Part shown: one piece after another, positions 49,303 through 58,566 of the stretch
How the letters are laid out: each line of letters opens with the position of its first letter
Numbering within the stretch: position 1 is the stretch's first letter
Origin: an uncultured Prevotella sp.
GTDB lineage: Bacteria > Bacteroidota > Bacteroidia > Bacteroidales > Bacteroidaceae
Length of the DNA stretch: 64,000 nucleotides
Assembly (NCBI GenBank): GCA_902464615.1
Contig: CABQKA010000003.1
Coordinates: 1 to 64,000, forward strand
Reading direction: 5' to 3'
Position numbers and translations under genes: made by a program
The notes under the pieces: model-generated
What the model was told of the DNA's origin: nothing
Seen by the model: only the letters and a program-made list of their open reading frames with translations
Databases searched by the model: none

Positions 49303-50489
49303 TGACTTTTGCTCCGTCCCGCGCCACGGGCTGGTGCCTGCTCTACATAGGCATCAACGCCCTGATCGTTGTCAAGCGCGCCCTCCAGCCCGCGGGCCTG
49401 CCCGCAGCCGCAGTGGCCGCCTGCTGCGCGGCAGCCGCCGTACTGGTGGCCCTCACGTGCTGGCCCAGCGGTGTGGCACGGGTGCGACAGGCCATAGGAC
49501 GGACGACGCCCGGAGCCTTGCTCGCCCTCGTCGCCACCGTCACGCTGCTGCTGGCCTGGGCACAAAGCCGCATCGACCCGCTGGCGCTGCAAGTGGACCG
49601 CTGGTCGGCCATCCACAACTTCCTGGAGCGGCTCACCGACGGCGCATACCCTTACGCCGCCCGCACCCATCTGGGCGGCTACGGCTCGCCGTTTCCCGTA
49701 TGGCAGCTGGCGCACTGGCCGCTCTACGCCCTGTTCCGCAACGTCGGACTCTCCTCCCTCGTCGCACAGGCCCTCTTCGTCCACTCCGTCTACCGCTTCC
49801 GCGGAAAGGAGACCGCCACGGTCGCGGCCCTGTTGCTCTACGCCTCGCCCGCCTTCCTCTACGAAGTCATGGTACGGAGCGACCTGACGGCCAACTTCCT
49901 CGTCTGCGCCACCGTCATGAACTATCTCTGTGCCGCCCATTTCGCTCCCGCGCGCCATCCCGCCGCAACGGGGCTGATAAGCGGACTGCTGCTTTCCTCA
50001 CGATGGAGCGTGGCCTTGCCGCTGGGCGTGCTGCTCTTCATCCCGTTCGTCAGGATGCGCCCCCGGGCGAAAGCCGTCTTTCTCGTCACGGCGGCGGCCA
50101 CATTCACCGCCTCGTTCCTGCCGTTCCTGTGCTGGGACAGCGAGATGCTGCTTTTCTTCGAGTACAACCCGTTCGTACTCCAGACGCGCCAGGGCAACGC
50201 CGCCGACCTGCTGTTGCTCGTTCCGCTCGCCCTCTTTCTGGGATGGCGGGCCGGGGGCGACGGACGCCGTGCCGCCTCTGCCGCGGCCGTACTCCTGACA
50301 GCAACCGTCGCGGTCTCCTTCCTGCACGACATGTTCGTAAGGAACGACTGGAGCGAAATATTCCACGGAGCCTACGACATAACCTATTTCCACATGGCCC
50401 TGCCCTTCTGCATTCTCACACTGGCCGACCGGCTGACAGAACAGGCGCGGCCTTCCGGCCCGCAAGCCCCTAAAACAATAGCCTTATGA
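49302..50489 (+). CDS. polytopic membrane protein, glycosyltransferase-like (GT-C type)
   Basis: A 395-residue protein with about ten hydrophobic segments. A short loop after the second or third segment (QVDRWSAIHNFLERLTDGAY) contains Asp and aromatic residues of the kind found in GT-C glycosyltransferases acting on lipid-linked sugars, but no catalytic motif can be proved. The ATG at 49302 overlaps the kinase stop (TGATG), and the end overlaps rdgB by 4 nt (ATGA), so translation is coupled on both sides. Confidence 0.65.
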   Translation: MTFAPSRATGWCLLYIGINALIVVKRALQPAGLPAAAVAACCAAAAVLVALTCWPSGVARVRQAIGRTTPGALLALVATVTLLLAWAQSRIDPLALQVDRWSAIHNFLERLTDGAYPYAARTHLGGYGSPFPVWQLAHWPLYALFRNVGLSSLVAQALFVHSVYRFRGKETATVAALLLYASPAFLYEVMVRSDLTANFLVCATVMNYLCAAHFAPARHPAATGLISGLLLSSRWSVALPLGVLLFIPFVRMRPRAKAVFLVTAAATFTASFLPFLCWDSEMLLFFEYNPFVLQTRQGNAADLLLLVPLALFLGWRAGGDGRRAASAAAVLLTATVAVSFLHDMFVRNDWSEIFHGAYDITYFHMALPFCILTLADRLTEQARPSGPQAPKTIAL

Positions 50490-51079
50490 AAATCCGACTG
50501 GTATTTGCCACCAACAACCCGCACAAGTTAGAAGAAATCCGCGCCATAGCCGGAGAAACATTCGACATACTGAGCCTGGCCGACATCGGTTGCCACGACG
50601 ACATTCCCGAAACGGCCGATACGCTCGAGGGCAACGCACTGCTCAAAGCGCGCTACGTCCGCGGCCACTTCGGGCTGGACTGCTTCGCCGACGACACCGG
50701 GCTGGAAGTACGGGCCCTGGGCGGCGCGCCCGGCGTGCACACGGCGCGCTACGCCTACCCGGACCGCCACGACCCGGAAGCCAACACGCGGAAACTGCTC
50801 CAGGCCCTCAAAGGCCGGAAAGACCGCGAGGCCGCCTTCCGCACCGTCATCGCGCTCATCCTCGGCAGCGAAGAACACTTGTTCGAAGGCCGCGTAGACG
50901 GCCGGATTGCCGAAGCGCCGCGCGGGACAGAGGGTTTCGGCTACGACCCCGTCTTTGAGCCGGAGGGCACCGGGCGCACTTTCGCCGAACTGGGGCCGGA
51001 AACGAAAAACCGCATCAGCCACCGCGCCCGGGCAGTAGCCCGGCTCATGGACTTCCTCAAAGGGATTCCCGCACAATAA
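50486..51079 (+). CDS. rdgB: XTP/dITP diphosphatase (RdgB/HAM1)
   Basis: A 197-residue house-cleaning enzyme that hydrolyses non-canonical purine NTPs such as dITP and XTP. It opens KIRLVFATNNPHKLEEIRA with the substrate loop TNN..K. TADTLEGNALLKARY and FADDTGLEV follow (metal-site Asp and Glu), as do GAPGVHTARYA and FGYDPVFEPEG, and it ends near NRISHRARA. It overlaps the membrane-protein gene by 4 nt and precedes porZ by 18 nt. Confidence 0.96.
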   Translation: MKIRLVFATNNPHKLEEIRAIAGETFDILSLADIGCHDDIPETADTLEGNALLKARYVRGHFGLDCFADDTGLEVRALGGAPGVHTARYAYPDRHDPEANTRKLLQALKGRKDREAAFRTVIALILGSEEHLFEGRVDGRIAEAPRGTEGFGYDPVFEPEGTGRTFAELGPETKNRISHRARAVARLMDFLKGIPAQ

Positions 51080-51097
51080 CGCCACACCCGCTTTCCC

Positions 51098-53440
51098 ATG
51101 AAATACATCCTTTCCCTCATATTCGCGGCCCTGACAGCCTGCGTCCCGGCGGCACAGGCAGCCTCCGTCGGGCAATGGGCCTACTACCTGGCCTATCACG
51201 ACGCCACACAAAACGTGCCCGCCGGCGACGTAATCTACGCCCTCTTCAACGGCAACCTGCTGGCCTACTCCCCGTCCGACACGGAAGTGCGTACCATCAC
51301 CAAGATGGAGGGACTGAGCGAGAAGAACATATCACGCATGGCCTACTGCCCGTCCCTGCGCTGCCTCGTACTGGTCTACCCGGACTGCAACATAGACCTG
51401 CTCTACGACGACGGAACCGTAACCAACCTGCCGCAGCTCAGAAACAACAACGACGGGGAAATGTCTCCGCTGAGCCTGTGCATCACAGGCGAAGAAGCCG
51501 TCCTGGCCACCGGCGACGGACTGGCACACCTCAACCTCCGGCAAGAGGAAGTGAGCGGCTACTACCGGCCGGGACAGGAAGTTTCGGCGGCGGCCGTAAT
51601 GGAAGGCCGCCTTTTCGCCGCCGTGGCAGAGGGCATCGTCAGCTGTGCCATAGCCGACAACCCCTCCGACAGCAACAACTGGAGCCTGGCCCGGCCCCTC
51701 TCCGCCGCGCCCGACGCCTTCTTCGCCTTTGCCGGCGGGCTCTACTTCACCGTACCTGCTTCGGCCGACGCCGGGCTGTGGCGTCTGGAAGCGGCCGGCG
51801 ACAACCAGCCCGACATCCGCCGGCTCGACTCCGCCATCTACACGCAAGGATATGCCGGAAACCGCTACGCGGTGTTCAGCAACGCTTCCCGCGTAGCCGT
51901 CTTCGAGACCGCCGCACCGGAGGAAGCCGTCTGTTGGGAACAAGAAGGCGTATGGAACTGGCTGACGCGGGCCGACGACGGCACCTTCTGGGCCTGCGAA
52001 GAAGCCGACGGGATGCGCCCTTACCGCCTCGAGGACGGCCAGCTCACCCCTGCCGGCGAAGCCGTAGGCGGATATGGCCCGCGGCGCGACCTGTGCTACT
52101 ACATCAAATACTTCGGACAGCGTCTCCTCATTGCCGGCGGACGCCTCGACCCCGCCGACCGCGTCCACTTCCCCGCCACGCTCATGGCCTACGAAGACAG
52201 CCGCTGGACCACCTTCCAGGAGGACGGCGTACAGGAACAGACGGGGCTGCGCTTCCGCGACATGACCCGCATCATACAAGACCCGGCCGACCCCGCGCAC
52301 CACTTCGCCTCGGCCGGCGGCAGCGGGCTATACGAATACCGCGACTACCAGTTCGTCCATAACTACAACTCGCGCAACAGCCCCCTGGTCACCGTGGCCC
52401 TTAACGGCGTCGACCCGAACTACGTGCGCATCGACGGCCTCAACTTCGACGCCGACGGCAACCTGTGGATGGTCAACAACAGCGCAGACACCATCATCCG
52501 CGTCCTTAAGGAAGACGGCTCGTGGCAGGGCATCTACGTGTCCGCCATCCGCAACGCGCCGACCTGCGAAAAGACGCTCTTCGACCTGGACGGGCGCTTC
52601 TGGCTGGCATCGCGCCGCACCGTAGACAACCCGCAGCACACCGCCGGCCTCCTCTGCCTGGACTACGGCGGCACGCTCGACGACGAGAACGACGACGTCG
52701 CGACCTACCGCACCAGCGCCTACAACGAAGACGGGACGGCCTGCGACTTCGGCGGCGTCTATGCCCTGGCGCTCGACACGGACGGCTCCATCTGGATGGG
52801 AACAGCCACGGGACTGTACGTCATCGAGGACCCGGGCGAATGGAACTCGTCGAGCTTCCGCATCCTGCAAATCAAAGTGCCGCGCAACGACGGCACGAAC
52901 AACGCAGACTACCTGCTGGCCAACGTCCCCGTATCGGACATCGCCATAGACGGAGCCGGGCGCAAATGGATCGGCACCGTGAGCAACGGACTCTATCTGG
53001 TCAGCCCCGACGGCACGGAAATCCTCCAGCACTTCGAGGCCGCGACGACGCCCCTGCTGAGCGACAGCATCTACTCCATAGCCCCCAACCCGCTGACGGG
53101 CGAGGTCATGATCGGGACGGCACAAGGACTCTGCTCCTACCAAAGCGAAGGCACCGCCCCGGCCGAGACCCTGCAGCGCAGCGGCGTGACCGTATATCCC
53201 AACCCCGTGCGCCCGGAACACGACGGACGGGTAACCGTGCGCGGCCTGACGGCCGACGCCGACGTGAAAGTGACCGACGCGGCGGGCAATGCCGTAGCCG
53301 GCGGGCGCTCCGTGGGCGGCACCTACATCTGGGACGGACGGACGCGCAGCGGCAGGCGCGCCGCCTCCGGCGTCTACTACATCATGATCTCCACCGCCGA
53401 CGGCAAAGAAGGCATTGCAGCCAAAGTCGTCGTCATTTAG
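51098..53440 (+). CDS. porZ: PorZ-like type IX secretion system protein (beta-propeller with C-terminal sorting domain)
   Basis: A 780-residue secreted protein. The signal peptide ends near AAQA. Two regions of propeller blades follow, including WAYYLAYHDATQNVPAGD near the N-terminus and the two-component-propeller-type repeats SIWMGTATGLYVI and KWIGTVSNGLYLV. The last ~90 residues (VTVYPNPVRPEHDG to AAKVVVI) form a type-A C-terminal sorting domain. PorZ helps attach A-LPS to proteins exported by the type IX system in Porphyromonas. Order, length and the N-terminal block fit, but propeller proteins are varied, so the name is probable rather than certain. Last gene before HU. Confidence 0.72.
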   Translation: MKYILSLIFAALTACVPAAQAASVGQWAYYLAYHDATQNVPAGDVIYALFNGNLLAYSPSDTEVRTITKMEGLSEKNISRMAYCPSLRCLVLVYPDCNIDLLYDDGTVTNLPQLRNNNDGEMSPLSLCITGEEAVLATGDGLAHLNLRQEEVSGYYRPGQEVSAAAVMEGRLFAAVAEGIVSCAIADNPSDSNNWSLARPLSAAPDAFFAFAGGLYFTVPASADAGLWRLEAAGDNQPDIRRLDSAIYTQGYAGNRYAVFSNASRVAVFETAAPEEAVCWEQEGVWNWLTRADDGTFWACEEADGMRPYRLEDGQLTPAGEAVGGYGPRRDLCYYIKYFGQRLLIAGGRLDPADRVHFPATLMAYEDSRWTTFQEDGVQEQTGLRFRDMTRIIQDPADPAHHFASAGGSGLYEYRDYQFVHNYNSRNSPLVTVALNGVDPNYVRIDGLNFDADGNLWMVNNSADTIIRVLKEDGSWQGIYVSAIRNAPTCEKTLFDLDGRFWLASRRTVDNPQHTAGLLCLDYGGTLDDENDDVATYRTSAYNEDGTACDFGGVYALALDTDGSIWMGTATGLYVIEDPGEWNSSSFRILQIKVPRNDGTNNADYLLANVPVSDIAIDGAGRKWIGTVSNGLYLVSPDGTEILQHFEAATTPLLSDSIYSIAPNPLTGEVMIGTAQGLCSYQSEGTAPAETLQRSGVTVYPNPVRPEHDGRVTVRGLTADADVKVTDAAGNAVAGGRSVGGTYIWDGRTRSGRRAASGVYYIMISTADGKEGIAAKVVVI

Positions 53441-53502
53441 CCGCGGTTTTGCGACAAAGCGAGACATTTTGGCCACAAACACGTAAAAAAACTGGGAAAA
53501 GT

Positions 53503-53533
53503 TTTGGATAGTCCATAAGTTCACCTAACTTTG
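53503..53533 (+). promoter_or_regulatory. promoter of the HU gene
   Basis: TTTG (53503-53506), exactly 19 nt, then TAACTTTG (53526-53533): a complete match to the Bacteroidota two-part promoter. The leader is about 125 nt long. Confidence 0.85.
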
Positions 53534-53597
53534 TGCGGTACACGCTTTGTAAGTCACGGAAAAGGCACTGCGCGCCGCCTCCGCGGGGCAGGACCGC

Positions 53598-53617
53598 AGC
53601 CTGCACTCCCGCAGGCT
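53598..53617 (+). promoter_or_regulatory. hairpin in the HU leader
   Basis: AGCCTGC and GCAGGCT flank a 6-nt loop, a 7-bp stem in the long leader, ending 45 nt before the HU ATG. Role unknown. Confidence 0.45.
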
Positions 53618-53662
53618 CACAAGGAGCTACGGAAAACATTTATCTACCCAAATCCCTATCCC

Positions 53663-53935
53663 ATGAACAAAAGCGAACTAATCTGTGCCATCTCGGCCGC
53701 CAGCGGGCTAAGCAAGGCCGATGCGAAGAAGGCGCTCGACGCCACGCTCGACGCCATGTCTGAAGCTCTGAAGTCTGGCGACAAAGTAGCCCTTCTCGGG
53801 TTCGGCAACTTTGCGGTAACCGAACGTCCCGCCCGCATGGGCATCAACCCCGCGACAAAAGAAAAAATCGAAATCGCGGCCAAGAAGGTCATCAAGTTCA
53901 AACCCAGCAACGAGCTGGCCGAAGCAGTGAACTGA
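53663..53935 (+). CDS. HU/IHF-family DNA-binding protein
   Basis: A 90-residue nucleoid protein. It opens MNKSELICAISAASGLSKAD and has GFGNFAVTERPARMGINPAT, where the beta-arm begins, ending KVIKFKPSNELAEAVN. This is the canonical HU length and fold; it bends DNA and helps compact the chromosome. It has its own promoter with a long leader and its own terminator, so it is probably transcribed alone. The upstream frame to 53531 is rejected because the HU family starts here. Confidence 0.95.
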   Translation: MNKSELICAISAASGLSKADAKKALDATLDAMSEALKSGDKVALLGFGNFAVTERPARMGINPATKEKIEIAAKKVIKFKPSNELAEAVN

Positions 53936-53962
53936 TGCGCCAACCTGGCATCCTTGCACAGA

Positions 53963-53990
53963 AGGCCGTCCCCGCCCCGCGGGGGCGGCC
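53963..53990 (+). terminator. terminator of the HU gene
   Basis: GGCCGTCCCCGC pairs with GGGGGCGGCC (one mismatch) and is followed by TCTTCCTTTTCC, 27 nt after the stop. Confidence 0.7.
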
Positions 53991-54042
53991 TCTTCCTTTT
54001 CCTCCGGCCAGCGCTCCCGGCCGCCGCCCCACGGGCGGAAAC

Positions 54043-54101
54043 ACGGGGCTAAGGGCCGCACACAGGGGGCTAAGGGCCGTCGCCACGGGCCTTAGCCCCC
54101 T
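54043..54101. repeat. 21-bp-phased palindromic repeat array 11 (3 units)
   Basis: Units begin at 54043, 54064 and 54085 with spacers ACAC and CGCC. Unit 2 (AGGGGGCTAAGGGCCGT) and unit 3 (ACGGGCCTTAGCCCCCT) are complementary at 16 of 17 positions, both carrying an A/T departure from the consensus at one end, so they fold into a 17-bp stem with a 4-nt loop. Confidence 0.9.
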
Positions 54102-54269
54102 GGCGGCAAAGCCGCGGCCGACGGTCCGCCGCGGCCATCGCGCGGCAGCGGGGCGGCCGACAGGGGCCGGGAATATAAAAAGCGTGAAAGCACGCGTTAT
54201 TTTTTGCAAAACCCGCAGACAGCGTTTGGTTTTTCGTTAATTTAGTCCCCGTCTCAAATCTTTTACTTT

Positions 54270-56468
54270 ATGGACATCCCTCTCTTCTGGCTCGTGCCGG
54301 CCGCCTCGTTGCTGGCACTGTGCTTCGCCTGGTATTTCTACCGGCAGATGACGCGTACCGATGAAGGTACGCCGCGTATGCGCCACATTGCGGCCGCCGT
54401 GCGCCGCGGCGCCATGTCTTACCTTCGCCAGCAGTACAAGGTGGTCACCATCGTCTTCCTGTGCCTGGCCGTAGTCTTCGCCGTGATGGCCTACGGATTC
54501 CACATACAGAACGAATGGGTGCCCGTAGCCTTCCTCACGGGCGGGTTCTTCTCCGGCCTGGCCGGCTACCTGGGCATGAAGACGGCCACAGCCGCTTCGG
54601 CCCGCACGGCCCAGGCGGCGCGCACGTCGCTCAACGGCGGGCTGCGCATCGCCTTCCGCAGCGGCGCGGTGATGGGCCTCGTCGTAGTGGGCCTCGGGCT
54701 GCTCGACATCTCCTTCTGGTACCTGCTGCTCAACGCCGTCATCCCTGACGGCGGAAACGCAGGCACGAAGCTGTGCCTCGTCACCACGACGATGCTCACC
54801 TTCGGCATGGGCGCCTCGACCCAGGCCCTCTTTGCCCGCGTGGGCGGAGGCATCTACACGAAAGCCGCCGACGTAGGGGCCGACCTCGTGGGCAAGGTGG
54901 AAGCGGGCATCCCGGAGGACGACCCGCGCAACCCCGCCACCATCGCCGACAACGTGGGCGACAACGTGGGCGACGTGGCCGGCATGGGCGCCGACCTCTA
55001 CGAGTCGTACTGCGGCTCCATCCTGGCCACGGCCTCGCTCGGCGCGGCCGCCTACATGGCCGCCGGCGACGGGCTGATGCAGTTCCGCGCCGTCATCGCC
55101 CCGATGCTCATCGCCGCCGTCGGCATCGTACTCTCGCTCGCAGGCATCTTTGCCGTGCGCACCCGTGAGGACGCCAAGATGAAAGACCTGCTGCGCGCCC
55201 TCTCAAGGGGGACCAACCTCAGCTCCATCCTCATCGTAGGCTGCTCGTTCCTCATCCTCTGGGCCCTCGGCCTGGACCGCTGGTGGCAAATAGGCTGCAC
55301 GGTAGCCGTAGGGCTGGCCGTAGGCATCGTCATCGGGCAAGCCACAGAATACTATACCTCACAAAGCTACCGCCCGACGCGGCGCATCGCCGAAAGCGGG
55401 AAGACGGGCGCCGCCACGGTCGTCATCTCGGGCCTGGGCGTAGGCATGCTCTCCACAGCCGTCCCCGTGCTGGCCGTCGTGGCGGGCATCGTGGCCTCCT
55501 ACCTGCTGGCCGCCGGCGGCGACCTCAGCAACATCTCCATGGGCCTCTACGGCATCGGCACCGCCTCGGTGGGCATGCTCTCCACCCTGGGCATCACGCT
55601 GGCCACCGACGCCTACGGCCCCATTGCCGACAACGCCGGTGGCAACGCCGAAATGAGCGGCCTGGGCGAAGAAGTGCGGCGCCGCACGGACGCCCTCGAC
55701 TCGCTGGGCAACACCACGGCCGCCACAGGCAAAGGCTTCGCCATCGGCTCGGCGGCACTGACGGGCCTGGCACTGCTGGCCAGCTACGTGGAGGAAGTGC
55801 GCATCGGACTGACGCGGCTGGGAGAGGAGACCATCTCCGTGGCCGGCCGCGCGGTCGAAGTGAGCAAAGCCACCTTCGCCGACTTCATGTACTACTACGA
55901 CGTGACGCTGATGAACCCCAAAGTGCTGGCCGGCATGTTCATCGGGGCCATGATGGCCTTCCTCTTCTGCGGCCTGACGATGAACGCCGTGGGCCGTGCC
56001 GCCTCAAAGATGGTGGACGAAGTGCGCCGGCAGTTCCGCGAAATCAAAGGCATCCTGACCGGAGAAACGGAGCCGGACTACGGCCGCTGCGTGACCATAT
56101 CGACACAGGCGGCGCAACACGAAATGATTGTCCCCTCGCTGCTGGCCATCGTCGCCCCCGTGGCCACAGGGCTTATATTCGGCGTGAGCGGCGTGCTGGG
56201 ACTGCTCATCGGCGGTCTGGCGGCCGGATTCTCCCTGGCCGTCTTCATGGCCAACTCAGGCGGCGCATGGGACAACGCGAAGAAATACGTCGAAGAAGGA
56301 CACCTGGGCGGTAAAGGCAGCGAGACACACAAAGCCACCGTCGTGGGCGACACCGTGGGCGACCCGTTCAAAGACACCTCCGGCCCGAGCCTGAACATCC
56401 TCATCAAGCTCATGAGCATGGTCTCCATAGTCATGGCCGGACTCACCGTCTCGTGGAGCCTGCTGTGA
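54270..56468 (+). CDS. hppA: membrane-bound ion-translocating pyrophosphatase, K+-dependent type
   Basis: A 732-residue polytopic pump of about 16 helices that couples hydrolysis of pyrophosphate to Na+ or H+ export. The active-site block ADVGADLVGKVEAGIPEDD with NPATIADNVGDNVGD and the second acidic block in DTVGDPFKDTSGPS are complete. In the helix that decides potassium dependence the sequence is GNTTAATGKG, with Ala and Gly, the potassium-dependent pattern (independent enzymes have Lys). Ion specificity (Na+ or H+) cannot be decided by eye. It provides pyrophosphate recycling linked to membrane energy, as in other anaerobes. Confidence 0.95.
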   Translation: MDIPLFWLVPAASLLALCFAWYFYRQMTRTDEGTPRMRHIAAAVRRGAMSYLRQQYKVVTIVFLCLAVVFAVMAYGFHIQNEWVPVAFLTGGFFSGLAGYLGMKTATAASARTAQAARTSLNGGLRIAFRSGAVMGLVVVGLGLLDISFWYLLLNAVIPDGGNAGTKLCLVTTTMLTFGMGASTQALFARVGGGIYTKAADVGADLVGKVEAGIPEDDPRNPATIADNVGDNVGDVAGMGADLYESYCGSILATASLGAAAYMAAGDGLMQFRAVIAPMLIAAVGIVLSLAGIFAVRTREDAKMKDLLRALSRGTNLSSILIVGCSFLILWALGLDRWWQIGCTVAVGLAVGIVIGQATEYYTSQSYRPTRRIAESGKTGAATVVISGLGVGMLSTAVPVLAVVAGIVASYLLAAGGDLSNISMGLYGIGTASVGMLSTLGITLATDAYGPIADNAGGNAEMSGLGEEVRRRTDALDSLGNTTAATGKGFAIGSAALTGLALLASYVEEVRIGLTRLGEETISVAGRAVEVSKATFADFMYYYDVTLMNPKVLAGMFIGAMMAFLFCGLTMNAVGRAASKMVDEVRRQFREIKGILTGETEPDYGRCVTISTQAAQHEMIVPSLLAIVAPVATGLIFGVSGVLGLLIGGLAAGFSLAVFMANSGGAWDNAKKYVEEGHLGGKGSETHKATVVGDTVGDPFKDTSGPSLNILIKLMSMVSIVMAGLTVSWSLL

Positions 56469-56478
56469 TTCCACCGGA

Positions 56479-56525
56479 AACGGGCGGACCGCATGCCGAA
56501 AATCGGAACATACGGCCCGCCCGTT
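56479..56525 (+). terminator. hairpin after the pyrophosphatase gene
   Basis: AACGGGCGG (56479-56487) pairs with CCGCCCGTT (56517-56525) around a 29-nt loop that contains a second short stem. No T run follows, so termination is uncertain. It ends 15 nt before the argS -7 element. Confidence 0.4.
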
Positions 56526-56539
56526 CGCATAAAAAGTCG

Positions 56540-56547
56540 TAACTTTG
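56540..56547 (+). promoter_or_regulatory. -7 promoter element for argS
   Basis: TAACTTTG, full consensus match, 50 nt before the argS ATG. Confidence 0.6.
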
Positions 56548-56597
56548 CAGCCCGGCGCTGTGCGCCGCACCAACTCCACCACTTCAGCAACAAATAC

Positions 56598-58415
56598 ATG
56601 AACATCGAAGAGCAACTGTCCGGCGCCGTCCGGGAAGCCGTCAAGGCCCTCTACGGGCAAGAAGCCGACGACAAGCAGATACAACTGCAGGAAACGAAAC
56701 GTGAATTTGAAGGACACGTGACGCTGGTCACCTTCCCCCTGTTGCGCCTCTCGCGCAAAAAGCCGGAAGAGACAGCGGCCGAAATAGGCAACTACCTGAC
56801 GGAACATACCGGGCTGGTGGAAAAGTTCAACGTTGTCAAAGGATTCCTCAACCTGACCATCGCGCCGGCCCAATGGATCGCGCTGCTCAACCGCATCCAC
56901 GCCGAACCGCACTACGGCTGCACGGCACCGGGCCCCGACGCACCGCTCGTCATGATAGAGTATTCCTCGCCCAACACTAACAAGCCGCTCCACTTGGGCC
57001 ACGTCCGCAACAACCTGCTCGGGTGGTCCGTGGCACAAATCGCCGAAGCCAACGGCAACCGCGTAGTCAAGACCAACATTGTCAACGACCGCGGCATACA
57101 CATCTGCAAGTCGATGCTCGCGTGGCTCAAGTACGGCAACGGCGAAACCCCCGAAAGCTCCGGGAAAAAGGGCGACCACCTCATAGGCGACTACTACGTG
57201 GCCTTCGACAAGCACTACCGCGCACAGGTCAAGGAACTCGCCGCACAATACGAGGCGGAAGGCATGGACGCCGAAGCCGCCAAGGAAAAGGCCGGGAAGG
57301 AAGCGCCCCTAATCCGCGAAGCGCACGAGATGCTCGTAAAGTGGGAGCAGGGCGACCCGGAAGTGCGCGCCTTGTGGCGGCGCATGAACGAATGGGTCTA
57401 CGCCGGATTCGACGAGACCTACAAGGCCCTCGGCGTCAGCTTCGACAAAATATACTACGAAAGCGACACCTACCTCGAAGGCCGCAAGATGGTGCTCGAC
57501 GGACTGGAGAAAGGCATCTTCTTCCGCAAGGCCGACGGCTCGGTATGGGCCGACCTTTCCGATGAAGGGCTCGACGAAAAACTCCTCCTGCGCGCCGACG
57601 GCACAAGCGTCTACATGACGCAGGACATCGGCACGGCGAAAATGCGCTTCCAGGACTTCCCCATCGACAAAATGGTCTACGTCGTCGGAAACGAGCAGAA
57701 CTATCACTTCCAAGTGCTCTCCATCCTGCTGGACCGCCTCGGCTTCGAATGGGGCAAGAGCCTCGTCCACTTCTCCTACGGCATGGTGGAACTGCCCAAC
57801 GGGAAAATGAAAAGCCGCGAAGGCACCGTGGTAGACGCTGACGACCTCATCGCGGAAATGGTAAGCCAGGCCCGCCGCACAGCCGACGAGGCCGGCAAGT
57901 TCGACGACATGGACGAATCCGAAAAGGACGAAGTGGCACGCATCGTAGGCATGGGCGCCCTGAAATACTTCCTCCTCAAAGTCGACGCCCGCAAGAACAT
58001 GCTCTTCAACCCGGAGGAAAGCATCGACTTCAACGGCAACACAGGACCCTTCATCCAATACACATACGCCCGCATCCGCTCCGTCCTGCGCAAGGCGGCC
58101 GACGCAGGCATCCAGTTGCCCGACGAACTGCCTGCCGACATTGAGCTTTCCACAAAAGAGGAAGAAATCATCCAGCACTTGGCCGCTTTCGCCGCCACCG
58201 TGCGCCAGGCCGGCCAGGACTACAGCCCGTCGGCCGTGGCTAATTACTGCTACGACCTTGTCAAGGAGTACAACCAGTTCTACCACGACTTCAGCATCCT
58301 GCGCGAGGAAAACGAGAAAAAGAAACTGTTCCGCCTCGTCCTCTCCGCCAACGTGGCCAAAATCGTCCGCACCGGCATGGGACTGCTCGGCGTCGAGATG
58401 CCCGAACGCATGTGA
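56598..58415 (+). CDS. argS: arginyl-tRNA synthetase
   Basis: A 605-residue class I synthetase charging tRNA-Arg. The ArgRS N-terminal Add-1 domain is followed by the catalytic HIGH motif, here HLGH in SPNTNKPLHLGHVRNN. KMSK is replaced by KMKSREG near residue 400, as in many ArgRS. YIQYTYARIRSVLRKA begins the DALR anticodon-binding domain, which ends ARIVRTGMGLLGVEMPERM. ATG 56598 fits the family start; an upstream frame to 56493 is rejected. Monocistronic by its own promoter. Confidence 0.96.
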   Translation: MNIEEQLSGAVREAVKALYGQEADDKQIQLQETKREFEGHVTLVTFPLLRLSRKKPEETAAEIGNYLTEHTGLVEKFNVVKGFLNLTIAPAQWIALLNRIHAEPHYGCTAPGPDAPLVMIEYSSPNTNKPLHLGHVRNNLLGWSVAQIAEANGNRVVKTNIVNDRGIHICKSMLAWLKYGNGETPESSGKKGDHLIGDYYVAFDKHYRAQVKELAAQYEAEGMDAEAAKEKAGKEAPLIREAHEMLVKWEQGDPEVRALWRRMNEWVYAGFDETYKALGVSFDKIYYESDTYLEGRKMVLDGLEKGIFFRKADGSVWADLSDEGLDEKLLLRADGTSVYMTQDIGTAKMRFQDFPIDKMVYVVGNEQNYHFQVLSILLDRLGFEWGKSLVHFSYGMVELPNGKMKSREGTVVDADDLIAEMVSQARRTADEAGKFDDMDESEKDEVARIVGMGALKYFLLKVDARKNMLFNPEESIDFNGNTGPFIQYTYARIRSVLRKAADAGIQLPDELPADIELSTKEEEIIQHLAAFAATVRQAGQDYSPSAVANYCYDLVKEYNQFYHDFSILREENEKKKLFRLVLSANVAKIVRTGMGLLGVEMPERM

Positions 58416-58470
58416 TCATGGCCACAAGCATAAACGGCCATTCCCGGGAGAGAAGCGGAGGGAGCGGAGC

Positions 58471-58494
58471 AACCGCATTCCATCCTATGCGGTT
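58471..58494 (+). terminator. hairpin after argS
   Basis: AACCGCAT (58471-58478) pairs with ATGCGGTT (58487-58494), an 8-bp stem with an 8-nt loop, followed by TACACTTC. It lies 55 nt after the argS stop and before the RNase HI gene. Confidence 0.5.
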
Positions 58495-58566
58495 TACACT
58501 TCGGGATTCCCGACCGTCTCTCTTGCCCCGGCCCGGTAGGGGAGCACCGGGCACATTACGACTGAC

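Larger units (their letters stand above)
53936..54269. other. gene-free stretch between HU and the membrane pyrophosphatase
   Basis: This 334-bp gap contains the HU terminator, array 11 (54043-54101) and, in its AT-rich last 90 bp, the probable pyrophosphatase promoter. TAATTTAG at 54238-54245 is one base off the -7 consensus. No further gene is seen. Confidence 0.65.
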
